DNA from: Tupaia tana
Taxonomy: Eukaryota; Chordata; Mammalia; Scandentia; Tupaiidae
Assembly (NCBI GenBank): GCA_026018925.1
Contig: JAKSZU010000002.1
Location: 54,082,337-54,146,336 of the forward strand
Length of the DNA stretch: 64,000 bases
Direction of reading: 5' to 3'
Made by a program: the position numbers and the translations under genes. Below the pieces are notes generated by a model. That model was not told the origin of the DNA. It saw only the letters and a list, made by a program, of their open reading frames with translations, and made no database searches. This document shows, in pieces, positions 46,901-53,340 of this stretch (positions within the stretch are counted from its first letter, which is position 1; each line of letters begins with the position of its first letter).

Positions 46901-47353
46901 ACTTCCACATATAATATCTCACGGCGTTTACAAGAACACTAATGAGGAGACCCTGAGAGTTGGGAATACTGCTAAGACTAAGATGTCTGGTCAGTGTTCA
47001 GCCTACTGTGTCTAACAGCACGTCCGTTTACAAGGCAGTACGTTCTTTACGGAAAGTCTCAGACAGCTTGGATCGGTCAGATAAAAGCTCCCTGCTTGTG
47101 TGTGCGAAGACCTCGGTGACAGGTAAAGGGAGCTCCCGGGGACAAGGCCGGTACCTGGTTGACCGCGGCGTGTTCCCTCAGCGCCAGGTCCCAGAAGCAG
47201 CAGCCGATCTGGTTTCCGCACTGGCCGACTGCGACCAGGGCAGACAAAGCAAAGAGAATGGACATTAGGCAGGAAACAAGGCGGCCCAGCTCGCGGGGAC
47301 CCGATCCCCACCCGCCCGGGTGGCTCACCTTGCACGACCACCGACTGGGTCAT
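23851..47353 (-). CDS. TUBE1: TUBE1, tubulin epsilon 1, coding span of 12 exons
   Basis: Epsilon-tubulin, a GTP-binding tubulin of centrioles and basal bodies; with delta/zeta-tubulins and TEDC1/2 it is needed for stable triplet microtubules. Joined exons give 1428 nt, 475 aa, equal to the human length. It starts MTQSVVVQVGQCGNQIGCCFW, the tubulin N-terminal nucleotide-binding loop; the tubulin signature GGGTGSG is at 148-154, formed across the exon 6/7 junction; the C-terminal half keeps NIPPRR, LMVRGN and FVSWNQEGWKTS. It ends PRLSVAV. All introns are GT-AG and phases agree throughout. Differences from the human protein I remember: Phe for Leu after GGGTGSG, SVAV for SIAM at the end. It is convergent with CCN6 and divergent from FAM229B. 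Confidence 0.97.
24357..24531 (-). CDS. TUBE1: TUBE1 coding exon 11
   Basis: 175 nt. LKPSLQFVSWNQEGWKTSLC, PPVGHSHSLLALANNTCVKP, ERFMRLYRKK. Acceptor GTCTCAG, donor AAG|GTAATT. Confidence 0.95.
24532..25108 (-). other. TUBE1: TUBE1 intron 10
   Basis: Mostly unique; 24960-25060 resembles antisense MIR (AAGGCATAGAGAGATTGAAGTAGC). Confidence 0.6.
25109..25249 (-). CDS. TUBE1: TUBE1 coding exon 10
   Basis: 141 nt. LDQMFSDAFSKDHQL, HSLYLACALMVRGNVQISDL, RRNIER. Donor GAAAG|GTTTGA is weak outside the GT; the reading frame and the next exon require it. Confidence 0.94.
25990..26080 (-). repeat. L2-type ancient repeat, antisense
   Basis: GGTATTTACTAAATGTCCACTATGTGCCAGGCACTATTC is the common L2/MIR3 reverse block. 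It abuts the following SINE, whose insertion duplicated (T/C)CCTGCTG. Confidence 0.65.
26084..26348 (+). mobile_element. tRNA-derived SINE, class A, sense (CpG-rich)
   Basis: GGGACTAGCAGTTAGCGTAATGG, CCCCCCGGGGGG at 26246-26257, GCGCATGCGC at 26305-26314, tail CTATAGCAAAAACCTCTC. Target-site duplication around AAATGCCCTGCTG/AAGTGTCCTGCTG. Among the least decayed copies. Confidence 0.93.
26577..26844 (+). mobile_element. tRNA-derived SINE, class A, sense
   Basis: Intact-looking pol III promoter: A box TAGCATAATGG at 26589-26599, B box GGTTCAAGTCC at 26632-26642. Target-site duplication AAGAAACACTA on both sides. Confidence 0.93.
28171..28423 (-). mobile_element. tRNA-derived SINE, antisense, older
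   Basis: TTTTTTTAAGTTTTTTTGCCATAGAGTG ... CCATGCTATCTACTAACCCC. ATCCCCAGGGGGGATGG centre retained. Confidence 0.85.
28438..28667 (-). mobile_element. tRNA-derived SINE, class B, antisense
   Basis: AAAGTTCGTGAAGGGTGTGTGC ... CATGATGCCACCAATTGGCC. The C-rich centre is lost. Confidence 0.75.
28675..28795 (-). repeat. MIR SINE fragment, antisense
   Basis: TTTTTCCAGATGAAAAAAACTAAGG and GGTAGTAAGTGACAATTAGGATTCAG match the reverse MIR core. Confidence 0.6.
29063..29203 (-). CDS. TUBE1: TUBE1 coding exon 9
   Basis: 141 nt. SARFEGSLNMDLNEISMNLV, FPQLHYLVSSLTPLYTL, DVNIPPRR. Acceptor TTTTTTAG, donor AAG|GTATGA. Confidence 0.96.
29516..29690 (+). mobile_element. tRNA-derived SINE, class C (short), sense
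   Basis: GGGCCAGCAGGTGACATGG, CCAGACCTGGCAGCTTGCC then straight to TTCTCACTTTCTCTTTC and GGTCAAATTAAAACAACAAC. Confidence 0.85.
29757..29880 (+). mobile_element. 5'-truncated tRNA-derived SINE, class A, sense
   Basis: Starts at TGCCATGGCCATCCC and has the pyrimidine tract and CTATAGCAAAAACC tail, but no tRNA head. Confidence 0.8.
30303..30478 (-). CDS. TUBE1: TUBE1 coding exon 8
   Basis: 176 nt. SLFDIISKIDLMVNSGKLGT, KSLVTSSAGALKKRHKKPFD, AMNNIVANLLLNLT. Acceptor TCAAAAG, donor CAAG|GTAATC. Confidence 0.95.
30694..30881 (-). CDS. TUBE1: TUBE1 coding exon 7
   Basis: 188 nt. Starts with TGSGFGTFLLKVLEDEFPEV, finishing the GGGTGSG nucleotide-binding signature, then EDDVITSPYNSVLAMKELNE, HADCVLPIDNQ. 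Donor CAA|GTAAGA. Confidence 0.96.
31393..31620 (-). mobile_element. tRNA-derived SINE, class B, antisense, degraded
   Basis: AGTGAAAGAGATAGGGAGAG, GAACTTGAACCAGGAAC, ending GGCACCATTATCTGGCC. Confidence 0.65.
31750..31994 (-). mobile_element. tRNA-derived SINE, class A, antisense
   Basis: AAGAGATTTTTGCTATAGGG, ACCCCCCCCCAAGGAAGATGG, ending CTCTGCTGGTACC. Target repeats CTCAAAATTCAAGT / CTCAAATTTGAAGT. Confidence 0.88.
32407..32584 (+). mobile_element. tRNA-derived SINE, class C (short), sense
   Basis: GGGGCCAGCAGGTGGTGTG, CAGCTTGCTCTCTCACTTTC, GGGTCAAATTAAAATG and a run of AATAAATA. Target repeat AAGCAAAACTG on both sides. Confidence 0.88.
32911..33178 (-). mobile_element. tRNA-derived SINE, class A, antisense
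   Basis: 20-nt poly-T, AAGATTTTTGCTGTAGGAC ... ATCATCTGCTAGTCCC. Target repeats GGAATGAGAAGTC / GGAAATGGGAACTC. Confidence 0.88.
33459..33712 (+). mobile_element. tRNA-derived SINE, class B, sense
   Basis: GGGGCCAGCAGATGGTGGGG ... CTATAGCAAAACCC plus an A-rich tail. Confidence 0.87.
33861..34075 (+). mobile_element. tRNA-derived SINE, class B, sense, internally deleted
   Basis: GGCCAGCTGGTGGCATAGTGG; a second head-like GCAGTGGTTAAGGCACTAAA replaces the arm downstream; tail CCCTCTAGTAAATTAAAC. Confidence 0.7.
34447..34645 (+). mobile_element. degraded tRNA-derived SINE, sense
   Basis: GAGCTAGCTCAATGGCACAGTGG, ACACACCAGGCACATACGC and GCACACAAGCTC keep the family order at low identity. Confidence 0.55.
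34782..35051 (-). mobile_element. tRNA-derived SINE, class A, antisense
   Basis: GAGAGGTTTTTCTATAGGGTG, CCCCCAGGGGGATGG, ending CCAACTGCTGGTCCC. Target repeat GCTAATCA(T/C) on both sides. Confidence 0.92.
35488..35750 (-). mobile_element. tRNA-derived SINE, class A, antisense, CpG-rich
   Basis: GGAGAGATTTTTGCTACAGGG ... GCTAACTACTGGTCCC. Target-site duplication TCTGTTGATTCTT at 35475 and 35756. Confidence 0.93.
35981..36102 (-). CDS. TUBE1: TUBE1 coding exon 6
   Basis: 122 nt. AVGHKVFGSLYREQITEKLR, KSAEHCDCLQCFFIIHSMGG; ends one base into the third glycine of GGGTGSG. Acceptor TTTTCAG, donor GGAG|GTAAAG. Confidence 0.96.
36384..36556 (-). mobile_element. tRNA-derived SINE, class C (short), antisense
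   Basis: TTTATTTAATTTTATTTATT tail, TTTGACCAGAGAAAAAC, CCAACAGGTCCAAGACTTG, CTGCCTGCTGGCCCC. Confidence 0.87.
36631..36883 (-). mobile_element. tRNA-derived SINE, class A, antisense
   Basis: 22-nt poly-T, TTTTGCTATAGGGTGCATG, ACCCCCCGGGGGGATGG, ending TTAACTGCTGGTCCC. Confidence 0.92.
36890..37705. other. TUBE1: TUBE1 intron 5, unique-looking part
   Basis: AT-rich DNA with an A-run at 36957-36972. No named repeat and no open frame of note. Confidence 0.5.
37709..37906 (+). mobile_element. tRNA-derived SINE, old variant, sense, internally deleted
   Basis: AGGCCAGACTCAGCGCACAGCGG, CACATAGTTGACCACAATTC, CTCTCTCTGAGGAGCGCATG, CCTCTGGTAATTAA. Confidence 0.75.
38129..38244 (-). CDS. TUBE1: TUBE1 coding exon 5
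   Basis: 116 nt. AVLIDMEEGVVNEILQGPLR, DVFDSKQLITDISGSGNN, ending TG of the Trp codon. Acceptor TTTCTCAG, donor TTG|GTGAGA. Confidence 0.96.
38522..38763 (+). mobile_element. tRNA-derived SINE, old variant, sense
   Basis: TGAGCTGGCCCCATAGCAGAATGG, CCCATTGGAGAGTGC, CCTCTGGTAATTAAAA; same subfamily as 15066-15312. Confidence 0.8.
39026..39285 (+). mobile_element. tRNA-derived SINE, class A, sense, CpG-rich
   Basis: AGCAGCAGTTAGCGTAATGG, CCCCCCGGGGG, GCGAGCGCATGTGCC, tail with ATATATATA. Target repeat (A)AAATATAAAACATA on both sides. Confidence 0.92.
39393..39414. repeat. (AC)n microsatellite
   Basis: Eleven AC units continuing into ATACACATATACATA. Confidence 0.9.
39590..39835 (-). repeat. 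MIR SINE, antisense
   Basis: CATTTAATCCTTACTATCC, AGAAAACTAAGGCCTACAAAAG, AACTTGGCTGTGGTC and GGCAGAGCTGAAATTCAAACC are the reverse MIR blocks in order. Confidence 0.75.
39998..40242 (+). mobile_element. tRNA-derived SINE, class A, sense
   Basis: GGGACCAGCAGTTGGTATAATGG, CCCCCTGGGGGG, CATGCGCCCTATAGC. Confidence 0.9.
40310..41672 (+). mobile_element. endogenous-retrovirus-like LTR sequence (family unknown)
   Basis: A 1.3-kb block with LTR-like features: AATAAA at 40543 and again at about 41500, where CCCTCAATAAATACGC is followed 150 nt later by GGACCCCGGCA, a polyadenylation-signal/R-U5-like layout. Internally, AAGTTAG words recur with variation (40640-40800). No retroviral gene is recognisable and no clear TG...CA ends were fixed. 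Assignment as LTR is inference. Confidence 0.45.
41851..42096 (+). mobile_element. tRNA-derived SINE, class B, sense
   Basis: GGGTCAGCAGGTGGCATGGAGG, CCCCTCTGGGGAGGG, CTGTAGCAAAAGT. Confidence 0.87.
43196..43430 (-). mobile_element. tRNA-derived SINE, class B, antisense
   Basis: Poly-T, GTTATAGGGTGCATAC, CACCCCTGAAGGGGTATGG, CACCATGCCACCTGCTGGCC. The GAGAGACAGA purine tract is nearly gone. Target repeat CCTTCATT flanks it. Confidence 0.87.
43749..43935 (+). mobile_element. tRNA-derived SINE, class C (short), sense
   Basis: GGGGTCAGGTGGTGTGGTGG, ATGGCTTGCTTTCTCACTTTC, then an (AAT)n tail at 43880-43908. Confidence 0.87.
43880..43908. repeat. (AAT)n microsatellite
   Basis: Nine to ten AAT units formed in the A-rich tail of the class C SINE. 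Confidence 0.92.
43978..44035 (-). CDS. TUBE1: TUBE1 coding exon 4
   Basis: 58 nt. VVGDGGDIFKGKICSLKAR. Acceptor TTTCAG|A; donor CGA|GTAAGA. Confidence 0.95.
44633..44830 (+). repeat. hAT-type MER DNA transposon, non-autonomous, copy 2
   Basis: GAGATTGGTAAACTACAGCCC, GGCCAAATCCAGCTCACTGCC, GGCAGAGTTGAGTAGCTGTGA and TTACTATCTGGTTCATTACA are the blocks of the same family as 8040-8215, here more complete. Confidence 0.75.
45053..45289 (+). mobile_element. tRNA-7SL composite SINE, sense
   Basis: tRNA-like part TGGCCCAGCCACAGCAGCAC to GTCTGATTCCTGGTCC (B-box-like), then a 7SL monomer GGCTGTGGCGGCGTATGCG, CTACTTGGAGGAGTGAGGC, GAGACCCTGTCTT, then a poly-A at 45270-45289. Same 5' part as 23451-23749 read on minus, but one 7SL unit instead of two. 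Confidence 0.75.
45290..46484. other. TUBE1: TUBE1 intron 3, unique-looking part
   Basis: No recognised repeat or coding potential across about 1.2 kb. Confidence 0.5.
46485..46537 (-). CDS. TUBE1: TUBE1 coding exon 3
   Basis: 53 nt. KGIYDEALSSFFRNVDT plus AG. Acceptor TTTTAG|AAA, donor CCAG|GTAAGA. Confidence 0.95.
46538..47154 (-). other. TUBE1: TUBE1 intron 2
   Basis: About 0.6 kb, unique sequence, entering the CpG-rich promoter-proximal zone near 47020. No repeat seen. Confidence 0.6.
47155..47228 (-). CDS. TUBE1: TUBE1 coding exon 2
   Basis: 74 nt. VGQCGNQIGCCFWDLALREH, AAVNQ: the tubulin T1 nucleotide-binding loop. Acceptor GTCGCAG, donor CAG|GTACCG. Confidence 0.97.
47329..47353 (-). 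CDS. TUBE1: TUBE1 coding exon 1 with start codon
   Basis: 25 nt, MTQSVVVQ plus 1 nt. Start context GCAGCATGA. Donor CAAG|GTGAGC; intron 1 is only 100 nt. Confidence 0.96.
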
Positions 47354-47548
47354 GCTGCAGTGCGCCCAACCCGCTGCATCCGGGAGCCCGCGCCAGTTTT
47401 CAGATTCGCCCGCTCACCGGAGGAGCTTTAGGGGAGGGCGGCCGTAAGTTAGGCCGCTGCCGCAAGCCACCACCGTCGCAAAGCACTTCTCTAGGTTCAG
47501 ACCGAGCTTTTCCGTCAGCAGGCCGCTCACGAGCCCGGGCGTCTCGCC

Positions 47549-47562
47549 GTTACCATAGCGAC
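47549..47562. promoter_or_regulatory. X-box (RFX-type) motif
   Basis: GTTACCATAGCGAC is an imperfect inverted repeat matching the RFX X-box half-sites GTTRCC-N2-RGYRAC. It lies about 195 nt upstream of the TUBE1 ATG. RFX factors drive ciliary/centriolar genes, which suits epsilon-tubulin. Confidence 0.6.
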
Positions 47563-47564
47563 GC

Positions 47565-47632
47565 GGCCTCCAGACCGCAGATCCTCGCTGCCTTGTCAAC
47601 ATCTTTGGGCATCGGCAGCTCCAGAGGCCCGG
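47565..47632 (+). other. FAM229B: putative FAM229B non-coding first exon (3' part)
   Basis: Ends at CCCGG|GTAACT (47633), with a second GGCGG|GTAACT 11 nt later. Inferred because the FAM229B coding exon begins after a splice acceptor and therefore needs an upstream leader exon. The transcription start is not determined. Confidence 0.35.
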
Positions 47633-47969
47633 GTAACTGGCGGGTAACTAGGCTTTGGAGTAGTATTTTCAAATAAGAATCTTTAAGCCGTTCAAAAGCT
47701 ATTAGAGGTTTAGTCTTCGTTCTCCGTTTTAACATCCTGGGTGGTGGGTGAAATTTCGTTTATTCAGATTCCATGGGGCGCTGCCTTAGCATCTCTTTGC
47801 GACAAGCCCTTTGTTCTAACAGAAAAACAAGGAATGACAATGAGCACAGAGAAACATCAGACAAAAGTCGTCAGGGCACAACGGAATCTAGGTGATTATA
47901 TACTTAAAAGAAAAAAAAGGCAAAGTTCAGAGAAAATATTTGTTGAACGCAGTAGACTCCAAATGTTAC

Positions 47970-48115
47970 CTTCTAGGGTCTATGGAGGATTCGAAAGAAA
48001 ATAAGACCCCGTCCAAGAAGCTTCAAGTCCAGTTGAAGACACACACACAAAACAGTCACAGAATTGGGACTTAACAATATTATATGACGTTGACTGTAAG
48101 TGCAATAGGATTCAG
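47970..48115 (-). repeat. possible L2 fragment, antisense
   Basis: CCGTCCAAGAAGCTTCAAGTCCAG and GAAGACACACACAC resemble the reverse L2 'gagcttacagtc' block; weak. Confidence 0.35.
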
Positions 48116-48382
48116 GGGATGGAGATGTAGATGAGCAAATAGAAGACAGAGAGATGGGATAAAAACTAGGCATTTGATTTATGTGCAATGTTTAGATGGG
48201 CTAGAGGAGAAGACGGAAAAATCAGGCATTTCAGAAAATGACCAACTCTTTACATTGTCAAACATTAAAAAATACTGTAAACTTTTATTGTTCAGATCAG
48301 TGTAGACCAGATTTCATGAACAGCTCAAGTACTTCTTTAGTGAAATCAATACATTACATAAAAATTCTAAGGAGCTACAAAA

Positions 48383-48649
48383 CTTTTTTTTTTTTTTGTG
48401 GAGAGGTTTTTGCTATAAGATGCATGTGCTTGCCAGACAGACAGAGACAGAGAGATGGAAAGAGAGAAATCACCCCCCAGGGGGGATGGCCACACTGCAA
48501 TCCCTTCTCCTCCATTCTCCTCTCGGGATCCTGGGCACGTGCTCCCACGCGCCCGGCATGAGTTTAAGACACGGGGGTCTGGGTCTCGAATCACGGTCGA
48601 CTACATGGGAGTCCAGCGACATACCCATTACGCTAACTGCTGGTCCCAG
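48383..48649 (-). mobile_element. tRNA-derived SINE, class A, antisense
   Basis: GGAGAGGTTTTTGCTATAAG, CACCCCCCAGGGGGGATGG, ending GCTAACTGCTGGTCCC. Target repeats GGAGCTACAAAACT / GGAACTACAAAACT. Confidence 0.93.
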
Positions 48650-48869
48650 GAACTACAAAACTCTTAAGAAATCTCCATTTAATAAAAAGTTAAATTATAT
48701 ATATATTTTAAATGTGTGGTAATATAAATTATAGTATTATTCAATTGCTTAGAACAACTTATTTCTCCACCAAGACAAATAATAGTTGTTACTCCATTTC
48801 TCTGATAGCTGGTAAGGCTGAAGTTGTTTATGATGCTGTGGCTTTCCCACATTTCTATTTGGATGTGTT

Positions 48870-49135
48870 TTACTTTTAATTTATATCTCTTGGGAGTAAT
48901 AGGCAGATTTTAATTGAAAAGTTTTTGCTATGTAATAGACCTCTAAAACTTATTTCTCCTTTCTGAGACTTTGTACACTTTGAACATTTCCTCACTTTAC
49001 ATCTCTGCTCCCTGACCTCTGACAACTATGACTCTATTCTCCACTTTTATAAGTTCAAATTTTTATTTGTCTTTCTGTCCTTGACTTACTACACCCAGCA
49101 TAAGGCCCTCTGGCTCCATCCTTACTTTGAAAATG
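48870..49135 (-). repeat. L1 3'-region fragment, antisense
   Basis: CCTGACCTCTGACAACTATG, CTCTATTCTCCACTTTTATAAG and CACCCAGCATAAGGCCCTCTG correspond to the reverse of an old L1 3' region. Confidence 0.55.
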
Positions 49136-49147
49136 AAAGAATTTTCT

Positions 49148-49238
49148 TCTTTTTTTTTTTTTTTTAAAGAATTATTAATTGATTTATTTATTATTCTTTA
49201 ATTTGACTGAAGAGAGAGAGAAAAGGAAAACTGCCAGG
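49148..49238 (-). mobile_element. 5'-truncated class C SINE, antisense
   Basis: Poly-T, AAAGAATTATTAATTGATTT, TTTGACTGAAGAGAGAG, ending at CTGCCAGGA without the tRNA head. Confidence 0.7.
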
Positions 49239-49537
49239 AATATTGTTTGGGCAGAAAAAAAAAGGCTCTAGAGAAAAGGTTACTGTGATTAAAAAAAAAA
49301 AAAGTCTAAAACCAGACTTCCAAGAAACAAGCTGTTTCCAAGTAATTGTACCCCAGACAAGACCTCAAGAGTGGAAGATGAAAAATAAACTTGTGGAGCA
49401 ATATAAAATTCACAATGTCTGACATGGAAATTAAAAAAAAAAAGCCAGATACGCAAGAATGTACTCCATAATGAGAAAAATCAGTCAGTGAAAAGTAGAT
49501 TAAGATAGAACAAATGGCTTTTCCTATTAGACAAGGT

Positions 49538-50437
49538 GGAAGGTGAAAAAGCTGAGAAACAGGATACTAAGGAAAAGAAATCTGAAGCCAAGAAGGCTGA
49601 TGCCAGTGGCAAAGTTAAAAAGGGTGACCTCAAGGCTAAAAAAAAAGCCCAAGAAGGGGAAGCCCATTTGTGACTTGTGAACAGGTCCCAGTGTGTGGCA
49701 TCAGCAGATACTCTTGATCTGCCCTGTATTTTAGGAAGGCCACAAGAGGAAGTACTCAGACACTAAATCCAGGATTGAAATGACAAAGGAGGAGAAAGTT
49801 CTTGTCACTGTCATAAAACCAGCTGGTAGGACAAGAAGGTGGTATCTAGGTGGTTAAACTTAGCAAAACACGTAGGTATTATCCTACTGAAGATATGCCT
49901 CCAAAAGTTGTTGAGCCAAGACAAAAACCCAAAAACCAAGAAACCCTTCAATGAGCATGTGAGAAAGCTGCGAACCAGTATTACTCCCAGGACCATTCTG
50001 ATCATCCTCACTGGACGCCACAGAGAAAATAGTGGTTCTCCTGAAGCAGTTGAGGAGTGGCTTTCTACTTGTGACTGGGTCTTTGGTCTTCAATTGAGTT
50101 GCACTGCTTAGAACACACCAGAAATTTGTCATCACTACCTTCACAAAAAACGATATTAGTAAGATAAAAATCCCGAAACACCTCACTAATGCTTATTTCA
50201 AGAAAAAGGAGCTGTGAAGCCCAGACACCAGGAAGAAGATCTTTGGCACAGAAAAGGAGAAATAAGAGATTATAGAGCAGCACAAGTTTGATTGGAAAGC
50301 TGTGGACTCTGAAATTTTACCAAAAATCCAAGCTGTTATATAGCTCCAGGGCTACTTGCAATCCATGTTTGCCCTTACAAATGGAGTTTATCCTCACAAA
50401 TTGGTGTTCTAAATGTCTTACCAAGAATCTAATTAAA
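49538..50437 (+). pseudogene. RPL6: RPL6 processed pseudogene
   Basis: Intronless copy of the large-subunit ribosomal protein L6 mRNA. Recognisable in order: [20 protein letters not shown] and [13 protein letters not shown] near the start; [32 protein letters not shown] centrally; [29 protein letters not shown] at the end (my conceptual reading of the diverged bases), followed by the RPL6-like 3' UTR TAAATGTCTTACCAAGAATC. The first codon is lost and there are several frameshifts and stops, for example after GEAHL. It lies in the sense L1. Confidence 0.85.
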
Positions 50438-51138
50438 TAACATATATATACACACACACATATTTATACACACACACATATATAGCACAAATGAAAGAAT
50501 TAGTAAATAAGGATATTAAAATAAATAACTATATGTTTCAGAAGGCAGAAGGAATCATAAGCAGATTAAGAGACAAATATTAAAAGGAGATCCAAATTTG
50601 ATTTCTGAGATCAAAAGTACGATGTCTAGGATGAAAGATGGATAGAATTAAGAGCAGATTAGACATTGCAAAAGAAAAGAGTAATGAACTTAAAGATGAA
50701 GTAATGGAAACTACTCCAAATAAAACAAAGAACAAAAGGATAAATATATATGAAAAAAACAAAAACAAAAATGGAGGATTGGTTAGCTATGAGAGAACTT
50801 TGAAAGGTTTAATATACATATAATTGGGAGTTCCAGAAGGAGGAAATCAAGTATATTTGAAGATATAAAAACTCCCCCAAATTTCCCAATGTGACAAGTG
50901 TTATAAGTCCACAAACCAACCCAAGAAATTCAATGAAACTTAGGCACAAGAAACAGGAAGAAAACTATACAAAGCACCTTGTAGTTAAATTGCTTGATAT
51001 CAGTGATAAAGAGCAAATCTTAAAACAGTTAGTGAGAAAAGACATACTACATATAGAGAAACAAAGAAATAACAGCAGACATTTTTTGTTGGAAACAATG
51101 TAAGCCAGAAAATAGCAGAGCAAAGGTTTTTATGTCCT

Positions 51139-51371
51139 GGCTAGCTGATGGCATGGTGGTTAAGGTGGATGGATCCACTATGATGGTTTGAATCCTTGTC
51201 CTGGTGGCTTGAAAACAACTCCAGGAATGTGTGTGTGTGTGTATGCTCAAAATCTTGAGAGGAGAATGGAAGAGACTGCGGCATGGCCATCCCCCTGGGG
51301 GATTGCTTTCCCACTTTCTATCTCTCTCCAGCCAGCACACATGCCCTATAGCAAATTGAAAAAAAAAAATC
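51139..51371 (+). mobile_element. tRNA-derived SINE, class B, sense
   Basis: CTGGCTAGCTGATGGCATGG, CCCCCTGGGGGATTGC, CTATAGCAAATTG. Inserted in the L1. Confidence 0.85.
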
Positions 51372-51663
51372 TTTTCAGTACTTAAAACAAAACTGATGAC
51401 TTCCGACATCATATCTAGTGAAAATATTCAAAAAACTGAAAATGAAATAAAGACATACAAAAGTTAATTAGTTAAAACTAATTACTAGCAGATCAGTACT
51501 GTTAAATAGTCTTTCAGGCAAAAGGAAAATGATGTTGGATGAAAATCTGGACCTACTCGAGAGGATAAAGAACACTGAAAATGATAAACATATAGGTAAA
51601 TAGAAAAGACTTCCCTTGTGTTGAAAAAGTTTTACAAAGATTACTCAAAAACAATAACATGTT

Positions 51664-51911
51664 AGGACCAGCAGATGGTGTAATGGTAGTTATTGGACTC
51701 CCACATAGTGGGCAACAGTTTGGAGTCCTGGACCAGGAGGTTTAAAACTCATGCTGGGCATGTGTGGTGCGCGCCCAAAATCCTGAGAGGAGAATGGAGA
51801 GAAGGGATTACGGCATGGCATCTCCCCTGCAGGGTGAATTCTCGCTGTCTGTCTCTTTGGGGAGTGCATGCACCCTATAGCATAACCTCTCTCTCAAAAA
51901 AAAAAAAAAGT
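51664..51911 (+). mobile_element. tRNA-derived SINE, class A, sense
   Basis: AGGACCAGCAGATGGTGTAATGG, TCTCCCCTGCAGGGTG, CTATAGCATAACCTCTC. Confidence 0.88.
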
Positions 51912-52253
51912 TGTGAGGTTTATCATATAACAGAAGTAAAAATGGACTATATTTTTTCTAGTATATGAAAGTGGCGTAATGTTATTTAAAAGCAGACTGT
52001 GAAAATTTAAAGATATATGCTATAAACCCCAAAGTAATAAAAAATAATGTAGGACACAAAGATGCATAGCAACAAACCGATAGTGGAGATAAAATTGATT
52101 CATAAAATATACTCATTTGATCCAAAAGTATACAATAACAAGAAAAAAGAAACAAAGCATTGAGGGCAAAAATAAAATACAAATAATGATAGATATAAAT
52201 CTAACCTATGTATCATATTAAATATAAAATAACCAAACACCCTTCTTTTCTTT

Positions 52254-52330
52254 TTTTTTCTTTTCTTTTCTTTTCTTTTCTTTTCTTTTCTTTTCTTTTC
52301 TTTTCTTTTCTTTTCTTCTTTTCTTCTTTT
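52254..52330. repeat. (TTTTC)n array
   Basis: About 13 near-perfect TTTTC units in the SINE tail; a pentanucleotide microsatellite (AAAAG on the SINE sense strand). Confidence 0.95.
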
Positions 52331-52497
52331 TTCTTTTTTTTAAAGAGATTTTTGCTACAGTATGCATGCGCTTGCTGGAGAGAGAGAGACAGAGAGACAG
52401 TGAGAGATATATAGAAAGTGAGAAATCACATTCCTCCCCTCACCTGGGGGATGGCCATGCCACAATCCCTTTTCCTCCACTTTCCTCAGAATTTTGG

Positions 52498-52498
<1 letters not shown>

Positions 52499-52533
<35 letters not shown>
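52499..52533. repeat. (AC)n microsatellite in SINE
   Basis: About 17 AC units at the SINE position that normally reads GCACGCACAC. Confidence 0.95.
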
Positions 52534-52537
<4 letters not shown>

Positions 52538-52985
52538 CTGGCATGAGGTTGAAGCTACCAGGTCCAGGACTCGAATTGCAGTCAGCCATGTGGGAGTCCA
52601 GCAAAGTAACCATTATCCCATCTGCTGGTCCCACAAACACCCTTCTTAAAAGACAACGATGATTAATGTGGATAAAATATATAAGACTCAACTATATGCT
52701 GTTTACAAAAATAAAAAATCTAAAACACTTTGAATATGAAAACTAAGTAGGCTAAATGTAAAAGAATAGGAAAAGGAATGTCATGCTAACATAAATGAGT
52801 AAAAAAAGTAGCTGTAAAAATTTCAGACCAAGTAGATTTCAAAGCAATGAATATTATGGCTAAACAAAGATATTTCATAATGACAAGAGTGTCATTTCAT
52901 TGAAAGAAGATAATAGTACTAAAAATACTTAGAAGTAAATACTAGCAGAATAGAAGAGAGAAAGAAGTTCACAACTATAGTTAGA

Positions 52986-53277
52986 GATTTCAAGAAAAGA
53001 AAGGAATGGAAAGCAACAGTAGATACCTGAGACAATGCGGGAGTAGGGTGGGAAATGGCAGAAGGTGAGAGGTAAGGAATCAAAGGGGAAAAAAAAGAAG
53101 AAAAATATGTAAGAAGCAAGAAATAGGAAATTATTTGTTGACAATAATACATATGGTAATATCCTTGATTGAACCAATGTACAGTGTATTCTGGATGAAA
53201 AATATCATTTTGTAATGATGTATAGTGAATGAATGTAAATACATAAATAAATACTATAAAATAAATTTATCTTAAGA
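52986..53277 (+). mobile_element. 5'-truncated HAL1-like 3' end inserted in the L1
   Basis: Matches the 3' end of the element at 11356-13639: GGGTGGGAAATGGCA, GAAATAGGAAATTATTTGTT, ACAGTGTATTCTGGATG and an AATAAAT-rich tail. Flanked by TTCAAGAAA / TTAAGAAA. It interrupts the ORF2 segment that continues on both sides. Confidence 0.8.
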
Positions 53278-53340
53278 AACCCTTATTTCAATAATTGATA
53301 AACAAATATATAGAAAATCATTAAGAATATAGAAGATTGG

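Larger units (their letters stand above)
47100..47640. promoter_or_regulatory. CpG island / divergent promoter of TUBE1 and FAM229B
   Basis: The only long CpG-rich, repeat-free stretch in the window, covering TUBE1 exons 1-2 and the 290 nt upstream. No TATA box. The next gene on the other strand is FAM229B, which has no other CpG-rich candidate start before its coding exon at 60017, so a shared bidirectional promoter is likely. Confidence 0.75.
52250..52633 (-). mobile_element. tRNA-derived SINE, class A, antisense, with TTTTC-expanded tail
   Basis: AAAGAGATTTTTGCTACAG ... CATCTGCTGGTCCC. The poly-T became a (TTTTC)n array. Target-site duplication AAACACCCTTCTT at 52234 and 52635. Also carries an AC array at 52499-52533. 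Confidence 0.93.

Noticed and set aside
47012..47353. 113-codon minus-strand frame starting at the TUBE1 ATG
   Set aside because: Only its first 8 codons are coding; it reads through the GTGAGC donor into intron 1.
47320..47676. 118-codon plus-strand frame across the CpG island
   Set aside because: GC-rich shadow frame over the promoter and antisense to TUBE1 exon 1; no recognisable protein.
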